This document shows, in pieces, positions 54,099-61,510 of a DNA stretch of 64,000 bases. Below the pieces are notes generated by a model, which made no database searches, had not been told where the DNA came from, and was given only the letters and a program-made list of their open reading frames with translations. Positions within the stretch are counted from its first letter, which is position 1; each line of letters opens with the position of its first letter. Source of the stretch: an uncultured Acidimicrobiales bacterium (GTDB lineage: Bacteria; Actinomycetota; Acidimicrobiia; Acidimicrobiales; SZUA-35); the NCBI GenBank assembly GCA_937997485.1, contig CALKTH010000003.1, positions 17,963 to 81,962 on the forward strand, written 5' to 3'. The position numbers and the translations under genes were made by a program.

Positions 54099-55426
54099 TC
54101 CGTCGCCTCGCCACCGTCGACTCACCCGCCAAGAGCATGAGGCCGCGAGTCGTGGCACTGCTCCTCGGCCTGACCCTGATCGCCGCAGCGTGCACGTCGT
54201 CGGACCAGGCCGCGGATGCGCCTGTCACAACGAGCGCGCCCACTACCGAAGCGCCGACGACGCAGGCGCCGACCACCGAGGCGGAGGCGTCGGAGACCAC
54301 GACGGCTGACACCGGCGTCGAGCTCCCTCCGATTCCGGAGACGCTCCCGCTTCCCGAGGGCGACGCACCAGCCTCCACCGCAGAGATCGGCCCCTACGCC
54401 GTTGGCCGTCGGTCGATCCAAGTGAACGATCCGGCTCGCGAACGCGATCTCGTCATCGATGTTTGGTACCCGGTGGATCCGGAAACGTCGGGCGAGTTCA
54501 CCACGTACACCTTCATTCCTGGCGTCGCGTTGCCGTCGGACATGGCACTCGACGCAGTGCCAGCATCCGCCGACGGACCGTTCCCCTTGGTGGTCTATTC
54601 GCACGGCAGTGGCGGCCAGAGCTACATCGCTTCCTTCTTCACCGAGCATCTCGCCAGCCACGGGTTTGTTGTTGCCGCCCCCGAACACGCAGGAAACACC
54701 GCCCTCGACACTGTGCTCGGCTCCACCTCGCGGCCCTCTCTCATCGCCGTTGATCGGCCCCTCGACGTTTCCTTCACGATCGATCAACTCCTCGCGGCAA
54801 CCGACGAAGCGGGCGGAGACCTTGCCGGGCTGGTTGATGCGGGCCGCATCGGAGTGACGGGACACTCCTTCGGTGGGTACACGGCGTACGCCGTTGCTGC
54901 CGGCCTCCCGCCCGAAGGGCTCGAGGACCCGCCCGTTCGAGAGAACGACGTGCGGGCCGACGAGCGAGTTGACGCCATTGTCGCCATGGCTCCGGTTTCC
55001 AGCTTCCTGCCCGATAGCTCCCTCGGCTCGATCACGATCCCCAGCATGGTCATCACCGGGACCGAGGACGCCACAACGCCGCTCGACCCGCAATCGACCA
55101 ACGCCTTCCAAGTCGTGCGCAGCGGCTACGCCTATCGCGTCGACCTTGAAGGCGCTGGCCATCAATCCTTCACCGATGTGTGCGACTACCAGGTCGCCAT
55201 TCCGTCGATCGAGGGCATCCCACAGCAACTCATCGACTTCGTCGACGAATTCGCTCAGGACGGTTGCCAACCCACGCAGATGTCTGCGGCCCGAGCTCAA
55301 GAACTCACCAACCAGTACGTGGTTGCCTTCTTCCGGGCCCACGTGGCAGGGGACGATCTCTATCGATTGAGCCTGACCGAGGAAACGGCTGCCGCCGACA
55401 CCGACGTCGTCTTCTTCAGTCGCTAG
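54095..55426 (+). CDS. lipoprotein alpha/beta hydrolase (PAF-acetylhydrolase/dienelactone hydrolase-like)
   Basis: A 443-residue exported lipoprotein. The signal peptide ends in the lipobox AAAC and is followed by a Thr/Pro-rich linker (TTEAPTTQAPTTEA). The hydrolase domain has the nucleophile Ser258 in GVTGHSFGGY, the oxyanion/early motif YSHGSGGQ and His in GAGHQSF. Related proteins hydrolyse esters or acetyl groups. ATG at 54095 overlaps the lnt stop as ATGA, so it is the fourth gene of the heme operon and sits at the membrane surface. A shorter start at 54137 is possible. Confidence 0.85.
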   Translation: MIRRLATVDSPAKSMRPRVVALLLGLTLIAAACTSSDQAADAPVTTSAPTTEAPTTQAPTTEAEASETTTADTGVELPPIPETLPLPEGDAPASTAEIGPYAVGRRSIQVNDPARERDLVIDVWYPVDPETSGEFTTYTFIPGVALPSDMALDAVPASADGPFPLVVYSHGSGGQSYIASFFTEHLASHGFVVAAPEHAGNTALDTVLGSTSRPSLIAVDRPLDVSFTIDQLLAATDEAGGDLAGLVDAGRIGVTGHSFGGYTAYAVAAGLPPEGLEDPPVRENDVRADERVDAIVAMAPVSSFLPDSSLGSITIPSMVITGTEDATTPLDPQSTNAFQVVRSGYAYRVDLEGAGHQSFTDVCDYQVAIPSIEGIPQQLIDFVDEFAQDGCQPTQMSAARAQELTNQYVVAFFRAHVAGDDLYRLSLTEETAAADTDVVFFSR

Positions 55427-55436
55427 CGAGCATCGC

Positions 55437-55934
55437 TCATTCGGCTGCTACGACTCGAGCAGGGTCCTTGCGCTCGACCGCATCAGCAAACGCAGGGTGC
55501 ACGCCCTTCAGAACCACCTGATCCCGGCTTGCTGCCACCCGTGGCAGCCGGCGCCGTAGGCCGAGAAACGCCCAGAGCCCCGCGCTGATGACGAGCGCAA
55601 GGCCGAAGAAGGAAGCGCCGCGGACCATCTGCACCCAATCGGCATCGCTCGCCCCTGGCGACAACCCCTCAGCGATGGCGGGGCCGAAGAAGGCGACGAA
55701 GATGAGGACTGCCTGGAGCGCTTGGGTCTGACGCCACCAACGGGTCCAGTGCGTCAGTTCCTCCGCGTGCGCCGCGCTCACGGGAACGAAGCCTCGCGTT
55801 CGCGAGAACGTGTTCGCTGGCTGGGCAACTTCGAGCGAGACAGCGGGCTCGCCGGTCATGCAGCAGATCGCGGGCAGATCACCTGATTCGAAGGCGGCCT
55901 TGGGCACGACGATGTTGTGGGCTTGGTCAGCCAC
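55437..55934 (-). CDS. small membrane protein, unknown
   Basis: A 165-residue protein. The N-terminal cytoplasmic-looking part has LPAICCMTGEPA, a Cys pattern common in small actinobacterial membrane proteins. Two transmembrane helices (about 72-88 and 105-125) are followed by a basic stretch and a soluble tail. The start is GTG at 55934, which overlaps the stop of the 52-residue gene upstream. It converges on the hydrolase gene with a 10-bp gap. Confidence 0.7.
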   Translation of the reverse strand: MADQAHNIVVPKAAFESGDLPAICCMTGEPAVSLEVAQPANTFSRTRGFVPVSAAHAEELTHWTRWWRQTQALQAVLIFVAFFGPAIAEGLSPGASDADWVQMVRGASFFGLALVISAGLWAFLGLRRRLPRVAASRDQVVLKGVHPAFADAVERKDPARVVAAE

Positions 55935-56085
55935 CGGTGCTGCGCATCGAGCTGTGGGTCGGCGTTTTTCGGTCCAACGCCGTCTGCGGATCGACCTCTG
56001 CGTTGGTCTTGGAAGCGATGCGCATCGCTCGCTGTTGAGCGCGCCGAGCCCTGCGCTCCGTCAGGCGTCGCAACCAGCCAATCAT
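55927..56085 (-). CDS. 52-residue basic small protein
   Basis: ATG at 56085 overlaps the stop of the upstream gene as ATGA, and its TGA (55929-55927) lies inside the first codons of the downstream gene, which starts at 55934. The product is MIGWLRRLTERRARRAQQRA at the N terminus and ends in STGG. It is rich in Arg/Gln and predicted helical. The two-sided overlap is strong evidence that it is a real, coupled gene of unknown function. Confidence 0.6.
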   Translation of the reverse strand: MIGWLRRLTERRARRAQQRAMRIASKTNAEVDPQTALDRKTPTHSSMRSTGG

Positions 56086-56276
56086 GCGGGATCACCGCTC
56101 CGATTCATGAAGAACATCCAGACGCCACCGACGACGAAGAAGATCGAGGCCAGGAGCAGGATCGTGTTCATCGCACCACCGATGAGCGGAAGCCACTCGA
56201 AGAGTGGGCGCACGAAGAACATGAGGATGCCGACAACGAGGAGCGAGAGGCCGGGGCGATCGACGATGAAACCCAT
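56082..56276 (-). CDS. small two-helix membrane protein
   Basis: A 64-residue protein that is almost entirely hydrophobic: helix 1 PGLSLLVVGILMFFVRPLF and helix 2 MNTILLLASIFFVVGGVWMFFM. It has no known domain. ATG at 56276 has GGA eight bases upstream; a GTG at 56318 would add 14 residues. Its stop overlaps the ATG of the 52-residue gene as ATGA, making a coupled trio with the next two genes. Confidence 0.65.
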   Translation of the reverse strand: MGFIVDRPGLSLLVVGILMFFVRPLFEWLPLIGGAMNTILLLASIFFVVGGVWMFFMNRSGDPA

Positions 56277-56382
56277 GAAGAATCCGTTCGGTTGAGAGAT
56301 CCGTCCACATCGTGGCACGGAACGCCGCGGGCGAGCGGCAGACGGACTCTGAACGCTTCGAGGCTGTCAGGAGTTCCCGTCG

Positions 56383-57624
56383 TCAGGTCAGCTCAGCGCC
56401 AGCGACGGAGATATGGCCGAGCTCGCGCCAGATCGCGCTCAAGATCAGCGCCGAGCCAATGAAAGCGAACCAGAACGGGCCGGTGACATTCCAGGCTGAT
56501 CCGATCACCACGACCAGCAGCGCACCCAGAACCAACCCGCCCTGCATGCCAACCGCGTACACGGCACCGACCCGACCCTGCAGCTCATTGGGAACGACAC
56601 GCTGGCGGATGCTCCGCCGCGTCGTCCCCCACACGGACGTGTGCACTCCAAAGGCGAACATGATGGCCATCGCATGCCACGCGACCGTGGTCAGCGCCAA
56701 TCCGAGATGAGTGAACGTCTCGATCAACAACCCCGCCCGCATCAGATTGGCCAGGGAGACGCGCTGTTCAAGCCACCGGTACAACGAGGCGCCAAAGAGG
56801 CCTCCGACAGCGGCCATGCTCAAGAGCACGCCGAAGCCCAGGGCATCCAGGCCTAGGCGCTGTGAGGCGAGAACAACCAAGACTGACCACGCGGCTCCAA
56901 ACGTGACATTGAAGGCGAAGATCGTGAGCGCGAGCGTGCGCATGGCTGGGTGATGCCGAAGCCAACGCAAGCCTTCGCGCATCTCCTGCGCTGTCGACGC
57001 GCCACCGCTCGAGCCGGCCTGGCTGACACGTCCAACCTCGGTGATCTGCCAGATGAAGGCGATCGCTAGCAGGATGAGCCCGGCCTGCACGACGAAGGGA
57101 ATCCACCGTCCGGCGGCGAACAGTGCGCCGCCAAGGGCAGGTCCCGCCAGTTGGTTGAGTGCGACGGAGCCAAAGACAAGACGGGTGTTCCCGAGGCTGA
57201 TGTCGGCCTTGGAAACGATCATGGGAAGGAGCGTCTCGTTTGTCGTGTCAGCGAATGTCTCGGCCGTTCCCAACACGAGCATGGCGCCGAGTACGACGAC
57301 GATGTCGACGCTGCCGCCCATGATCAGGACCGAGAGCAACAACAGCACGACCGCCCGGCACGCATTGGCGACGACGAGAAGAATCCGCCGGTCGAACCGG
57401 TCGGCAATCACGCCGGCGTACAAACCAAAGAGCAGCCACGGCGATCGCAGCAGCACCCACGACATCGCCACGAGGGACAGGCTGGAGGTTTCAGACTCGA
57501 CGAGCTTGGCGCCAGCGGCAATCGCGATGCCATCACCCAGATTCGTCAGCCACGACGATCCGAGAAGAAGGCGAAACGCCCGGCCCATTCGATCAGGGGC
57601 GACAGACTCCAACACCCCCGACAT
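56383..57624 (-). CDS. MFS transporter, MFS_3-like efflux protein
   Basis: A 413-residue, 12-helix protein. GVIADRFDRRILLVVANACRAVVL is the MFS motif between helices 2 and 3, and the whole resembles enterobactin-exporter/multidrug members, like the transporter at 2064-3338. ATG at 57624 has no strong ribosome site; ATG at 57588 is an alternative. The substrate is unknown. Confidence 0.85.
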   Translation of the reverse strand: MSGVLESVAPDRMGRAFRLLLGSSWLTNLGDGIAIAAGAKLVESETSSLSLVAMSWVLLRSPWLLFGLYAGVIADRFDRRILLVVANACRAVVLLLLSVLIMGGSVDIVVVLGAMLVLGTAETFADTTNETLLPMIVSKADISLGNTRLVFGSVALNQLAGPALGGALFAAGRWIPFVVQAGLILLAIAFIWQITEVGRVSQAGSSGGASTAQEMREGLRWLRHHPAMRTLALTIFAFNVTFGAAWSVLVVLASQRLGLDALGFGVLLSMAAVGGLFGASLYRWLEQRVSLANLMRAGLLIETFTHLGLALTTVAWHAMAIMFAFGVHTSVWGTTRRSIRQRVVPNELQGRVGAVYAVGMQGGLVLGALLVVVIGSAWNVTGPFWFAFIGSALILSAIWRELGHISVAGAELT

Positions 57625-57889
57625 GGCTTGAGACTATGCAGAAGACGCCACCGATCCCGTCGCATGTGGTCACCGACCGTCATGGACCGCGACCAGTGAA
57701 TCCGGACGTCGCTGGATTGCTCGAACCTCTCGCCGCACCGTCGTCATTCAACCGGGTGAGTCTCCCGCAGAAGCGGTCAGCTGCGTTGATCAGGCGATGT
57801 CGGCAAGCAAACGCAGTGGCGGCGAGCAAGTAGCGCTCGTCTGACGCCTTCCTGGCGCGCTTTTTCGGCCGAAGTAGGTCAATCGACAT

Positions 57890-57901
57890 ATCAAATTTGA
57901 T
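57890..57901. promoter_or_regulatory. 12-bp palindrome upstream of the Roadblock operon
   Basis: ATCAAATTTGAT is a perfect palindrome in an AT-rich island in otherwise GC-rich DNA, with CATATC just before it. Its position about 80 bp upstream of the operon fits an operator or the promoter region itself. Confidence 0.35.
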
Positions 57902-57926
57902 CAGCCACGCGCCGATGGAACTACGA

Positions 57927-57958
57927 GGTCGCAAAGGCGACCCCACCCGGTCGCCGGG
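57927..57958 (+). promoter_or_regulatory. leader with mutually exclusive hairpins before the Roadblock operon
   Basis: Segment 1 GGTCGC (57927-57932) can pair with GCGACC (57937-57942). Segment 2 GGCGACC (57936-57942) can instead pair with segment 3 GGTCGCC (57949-57955) around a six-base loop. Segment 3 also sits inside CCCGG-TCG-CCGGG (57946-57958). The alternatives cannot form together, as in attenuators or riboswitches. The ATG follows 23 bp later. Confidence 0.4.
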
Positions 57959-57980
57959 ATCCTTCAGAGAAGAGAAACAC

Positions 57981-58349
57981 ATGTCACAACTGGACGAAAG
58001 CCTCAAGGCTGCAATGACCATCAACGGCGCCGTCGGCGTCGCCCTGGTCGACTACAGCTCCGGCATGACCCTCGGCACTGCCGGTGGTGGAAACCTCGAC
58101 CTCGAGGTCGCTGCTGCAGGCAACACCGAAGTCGTGCGGGCAAAGATGGCCACCATGCAGGCCCTCGGCCTTCAGGAGAGCATCGAGGACATCCTCATCA
58201 CCCTCGGCTCGCAGTACCACCTCATCCGGCTCGTCAACGGCTCCGGTGGCGAAGGCCTCTTCATCTACCTCGCCCTGATGAAGGACCAGTCGAACCTCGC
58301 CATGGCTCGCCGTCAGCTGAGCGAAATCGAGCGCGGCCTCGTCATCTGA
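57981..58349 (+). CDS. Roadblock/LC7 domain protein (first)
   Basis: A 122-residue single-domain protein of the Roadblock/LC7 (MglB/CvnB) family, which binds small GTPases and acts as a GAP or adaptor. The typical sequence is GAVGVALVDYSSGMTLGTAGG followed by a beta hairpin and amphipathic helices. ATG at 57981 follows GAAGAGA. First gene of a five-gene operon; the GTPase follows after 25 bp. The leader carries alternative hairpins. Confidence 0.9.
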   Translation: MSQLDESLKAAMTINGAVGVALVDYSSGMTLGTAGGGNLDLEVAAAGNTEVVRAKMATMQALGLQESIEDILITLGSQYHLIRLVNGSGGEGLFIYLALMKDQSNLAMARRQLSEIERGLVI

Positions 58350-58374
58350 CGAATCGGCCTGCATTCCCTGCCTC

Positions 58375-58971
58375 ATGACATTCCACTTCGACTTCAAGAT
58401 CGTGGTTGCCGGCCCCTTTGCGGCTGGCAAGACCACGATGATCAACGCCATCTCCGACGACGACGTCGTGGGCACCGAAGCCCCGACATCCGGCGCAGAG
58501 GCGGCAGTGAAGGCGACCACCACCGTCGGAATGGAATACGGCACCTTGCGCGCCGCAGGTGAAGGGTTCTCCGCAGAACTCAGCATCTACGGCGTTCCCG
58601 GCCAGGAACGCTTCAAGTTCATGTGGGACATCGTCGGCACGGGGATGGACGGTTTCTTCCTCCTCGTCGACGCCAGTCGTCCCGAGACCTGGAGCGACTC
58701 CCTCGCCGTCGGAAACTACTTCCGGCAGACTCGGTCCACACCGATTGTGGTCGGTGTGAACCGAGCTGCCGGCAGACCCGATCTCGTCGACGAGATCCGC
58801 ACTGCCGTCCCCCTCGAAGGCGCCCACTACCTGGGCTTCGATGTGGTGGACCGCGATGGGGTTCGTGGCGCCTTGGTCGAGCTTCTCGGGCTCGTCCTCG
58901 ACTCCCTCCCCGATGAAGCCTTGGAACATCACCTCGTCGCTGACGCTGCCGCCGTTGGAGGGCCCGAATGA
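58375..58971 (+). CDS. small Ras-like GTPase, conservon/MglA type (first)
   Basis: A 198-residue GTP-binding protein. The P-loop is GPFAAGKT (13-20), the switch II motif GVPGQERF (73-80) is close to the eukaryotic Ras/Arf form, but the base-recognition motif is NRAA (129-132) instead of NKxD, so guanine specificity may be altered. It resembles the conservon CvnD ATP/GTP-binding proteins. It is flanked by two Roadblock proteins, the likely partners or GAPs. Its stop overlaps the next ATG as ATGA. Confidence 0.88.
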   Translation: MTFHFDFKIVVAGPFAAGKTTMINAISDDDVVGTEAPTSGAEAAVKATTTVGMEYGTLRAAGEGFSAELSIYGVPGQERFKFMWDIVGTGMDGFFLLVDASRPETWSDSLAVGNYFRQTRSTPIVVGVNRAAGRPDLVDEIRTAVPLEGAHYLGFDVVDRDGVRGALVELLGLVLDSLPDEALEHHLVADAAAVGGPE

Positions 58972-59387
58972 ACACCACATCTCTCTCACCTCTCCAACGA
59001 ATGGCGATCGAACGAGCCCAAGAAACGCTGGCCGAGTTCGTCTATTCGATGAACGACGTGACCGGCGCGCTCCTCGCCTCTCTTGACGGCCGCCCGATCG
59101 TCTCCGACCTGGCACAGCACCAAGGCGAGAATCAAGTTGCCGCCATCGTGGCGAGTTCCTTCGGGCTTGGCCAGCGGATGGTTGAACTTCTCGGACCAAG
59201 CCGCGTCGATGAGATCGTGGTCCGATCCGAGAGCGGACTCGTCATCGTCTACGCCGCCGGTAACGAGGGAGCGCTCGTCGTGCTCACCCGTCCCTCGGTG
59301 AACCTTGGCCTTCTTCATCTTCGAGCTCGTGACGTTGCCTCGTTGCTCAAGGGAGCAACCGATTCCCGGAGGAGCTTCGCGCCGTGA
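58968..59387 (+). CDS. Roadblock/LC7 domain protein (second)
   Basis: A 139-residue Roadblock/LC7 protein, longer at the N terminus than the first. The core sequence is DVTGALLASLDGRPIVSDLAQHQGENQVAAIVASSFGLGQRMVELL followed by beta strands. The start overlaps the GTPase stop (ATGA) and the stop overlaps the next GTG start (GTGA), so the three are translationally coupled. Confidence 0.88.
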   Translation: MNTTSLSPLQRMAIERAQETLAEFVYSMNDVTGALLASLDGRPIVSDLAQHQGENQVAAIVASSFGLGQRMVELLGPSRVDEIVVRSESGLVIVYAAGNEGALVVLTRPSVNLGLLHLRARDVASLLKGATDSRRSFAP

Positions 59388-60322
59388 CCGACATCGTCCC
59401 CGACGCCTCCCCAATCAGGCTCAAGACGCTGCTCCGCAACGCCGTCGAGGAGCACACCTACGGCACGCTCTTCATTCACGGCGACAAGGAATCCGGCGCT
59501 CTCCACTTTGTCGATGGACGATTGATTCACGGCCCTGATCAGGATGAGCAACCCGACGTTCTCCTCGCTCGCCTTCTCACGAATACGAGTGGGAGCTGCG
59601 AATTCGGCCTCCTGGTGAACGTGCCAAGCGCACACATGGCGCCGAGTGCCACGGTTCGAGACACCCTCTACAACGCCGTGCGGATCATGGCGGCCGACGC
59701 CGCAGCGGCCGGCGGTCAGCGCTTCGCTGTGTGGGAGGGTCCAACGACATCTCCGCTCATCGCAGCGCAACAAGACACCGAGCAAGATCGGCGCAAAGCA
59801 GAAGCTGAACGCCTCCGTACAGAGTTCTTCCAGCGTCGCAACCGTCGCATCACCTGGAACCAAACGGGAGCAGTCGGCATCCCGCCCGCCCATCCCGGCT
59901 CCGGTGGAACCCGACCGTTGCCCGACGCATCGCTCCAGGCCCCGGTGCCCCCATCAGAACCACACGCCCGACCCGAACCAAGAATCCCCGCCGCCGCCGC
60001 TCCCGAGGCGGACCCTCGTCTCAGCACACAGCGAGCACAAACAGTGAGCGGACCGTACGAGGGACAAGAGCGGCGTTCGAGCCGCCAGGCTGCTGCACCG
60101 GCACCCGTTCCGAGTCTGCCGCCAGCAGAAGCTGCCGCGCTCGCTGCTGCGTTCGCGCCCGCCCCTCCACCTCCGGCGTCCAGTTCGACGTCCACCGCTC
60201 CCCTCTACGCTCCTTCCGCTGTGGCCACGCCGTCCCACACCGAAGCAGCAGAGACTCCCGCCGAGGAAGCACCCACTCGACGAACAGCGCTCCGCAGCCT
60301 GATTCGAAACCTCGTTTCATGA
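59384..60322 (+). CDS. DUF4388 (PATAN) domain protein with long disordered tail
   Basis: A 312-residue protein starting at GTG 59384. The N-terminal domain (about 8-115, RLKTLLRNAVEEHTYGTLFIHGDKESGALHFVDGRLIHG) is DUF4388/PATAN, common in bacterial signalling and polarity proteins. Residues about 130-290 are Pro/Ala-rich and disordered. The last residues (RTALRSLIRNLVS) form a short basic amphipathic helix. It probably recruits the GTPases or Roadblock proteins to a site. Confidence 0.8.
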   Translation: MTDIVPDASPIRLKTLLRNAVEEHTYGTLFIHGDKESGALHFVDGRLIHGPDQDEQPDVLLARLLTNTSGSCEFGLLVNVPSAHMAPSATVRDTLYNAVRIMAADAAAAGGQRFAVWEGPTTSPLIAAQQDTEQDRRKAEAERLRTEFFQRRNRRITWNQTGAVGIPPAHPGSGGTRPLPDASLQAPVPPSEPHARPEPRIPAAAAPEADPRLSTQRAQTVSGPYEGQERRSSRQAAAPAPVPSLPPAEAAALAAAFAPAPPPPASSSTSTAPLYAPSAVATPSHTEAAETPAEEAPTRRTALRSLIRNLVS

Positions 60323-60338
60323 GCGAGAGGACCCTCCC

Positions 60339-61469
60339 ATGACATCCGCGCCTCTCCAACTGACCGACGCACCTCAGCGCGACGACAACACCGTCGAAGA
60401 CCAGCAAGCCGTCGACCAGCACGACCGACGAGCGATCGTCCGCATCATTGTCTATGGGCCAGCGGCCGCAGGAAAGACAACGACGGCTCGCGCCCTCGGC
60501 GAGAACCTTGGCCGCCCCGTCGAAACACCCGAAGAAGAGGGTGACGGCACGACGGTCTACTTCGACTTCATGGAGTACGAAGGCGGGAGCTATCAGGGTC
60601 AGCCGATTCGGACGCAGCTGATCACCGTGCCCGGGCACGACAAGGCTCGGCGCGTGCCGATGCTGACCATCGCCGACGTCATTCTCTTCGTGGCGGACAC
60701 AACCCAGGCCGGCATCGAAGAAACCGTCGAGCTCTTTGCTGAGATGATCGAAGAGCTGGAAGAGATCGACGCCCATCCCGCCGTGATCGTCCAGGCGAAC
60801 AAGCGGGACGACGCCACCGCGCTACCGATCGAAACCATCCGTTCACGCCTCGACCTGAGCGAGTCCGATCCATTGGTGGAGACAATCGCCAGTGAGTCGG
60901 AGGGTGTCCGGGTGGCCTTTGTCCTCGCCATGCGCCACGGTGTGCGCCGTCTTGGTGAGCGTGAGAACGAGATCGACACCGCACCCGTCGATCAGACTGA
61001 GTTGTTGGATCTCCTTCGCAGCGTCGAATCCTCGGCTGCCCCGGTCGATGCGTCGAGTGGCCTCCGTCGCCGATCTTCCGATGGCTCCGCTACCCCCGCC
61101 ACCCCGGCGATCACGGAACAGCCAGAGCCTGCCACGATCGTCGAGCCCGTCGAGCCGGTCGTCGCCCCGCCGGTTCGCAAGATCGCGGTGCCGGCAATGC
61201 TCACGCCGAAGATCGATCCGGCGTTCACGCCGGCAACGCTCGACGAAACTCCCCCTGCCCCCGCAGTCACCGCGATTGCCGAGCCGCCGACTCAACGCAA
61301 TCCTTCGATCGTCGAGATGGCCGAGCGCGTGCAGGCAGTCATCGAGGCACCGATGACAGCGCCGATCAAGCCAGCGGCAGAAACCCCGCCGCCACCTCCC
61401 CCCGCTCCCGAGCCTGTCGCCGCTGAGAAGCCGAACAGCTTCGTCCGCCGCCTCTTCAGCCGGACCTGA
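60339..61469 (+). CDS. MglA/conservon-like GTPase (second) with Pro-rich extension
   Basis: A 376-residue GTPase. The P-loop is GPAAAGKT (40-47), switch II reads TVPGHDKAR (97-105) where MglA has PGQ, and the base motif NKRD (154-157) is intact. The GTPase core ends near 225. A Pro/Ala/Glu-rich disordered linker follows and the end is PNSFVRRLFSRT, a basic amphipathic tail like that of the DUF4388 protein. It starts 16 bp after the DUF4388 stop, completing the module. Confidence 0.88.
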   Translation: MTSAPLQLTDAPQRDDNTVEDQQAVDQHDRRAIVRIIVYGPAAAGKTTTARALGENLGRPVETPEEEGDGTTVYFDFMEYEGGSYQGQPIRTQLITVPGHDKARRVPMLTIADVILFVADTTQAGIEETVELFAEMIEELEEIDAHPAVIVQANKRDDATALPIETIRSRLDLSESDPLVETIASESEGVRVAFVLAMRHGVRRLGERENEIDTAPVDQTELLDLLRSVESSAAPVDASSGLRRRSSDGSATPATPAITEQPEPATIVEPVEPVVAPPVRKIAVPAMLTPKIDPAFTPATLDETPPAPAVTAIAEPPTQRNPSIVEMAERVQAVIEAPMTAPIKPAAETPPPPPPAPEPVAAEKPNSFVRRLFSRT

Positions 61470-61510
61470 GCCCACGAGTCTGGCGCCGGACCGTCCGCTA
61501 CGGTCCGGAC

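Larger units (their letters stand above)
57625..57980. other. 356-bp intergenic region upstream of the Roadblock/GTPase operon
   Basis: The left part (to about 57835) contains an open frame of 65 codons (57636-57833) with no recognisable protein features. I do not call it a gene. A hairpin ending in GCGC followed by TTTTT (57857-57865) could be a terminator. The right part holds a palindrome at 57890-57901 and a structured leader at 57927-57958 before the Roadblock gene. Confidence 0.5.

Noticed and set aside
57636..57833. A 65-codon open frame between the MFS gene and the Roadblock operon
   Set aside because: No ribosome site, no recognisable features and Pro/Arg-rich composition; treated as intergenic.
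57901..57980. Possible cyclic-di-GMP (GEMM) riboswitch before the Roadblock operon
   Set aside because: CGCAAAG resembles one GEMM segment, but the other conserved parts and three-way layout are missing. Only the alternative hairpins are reported.
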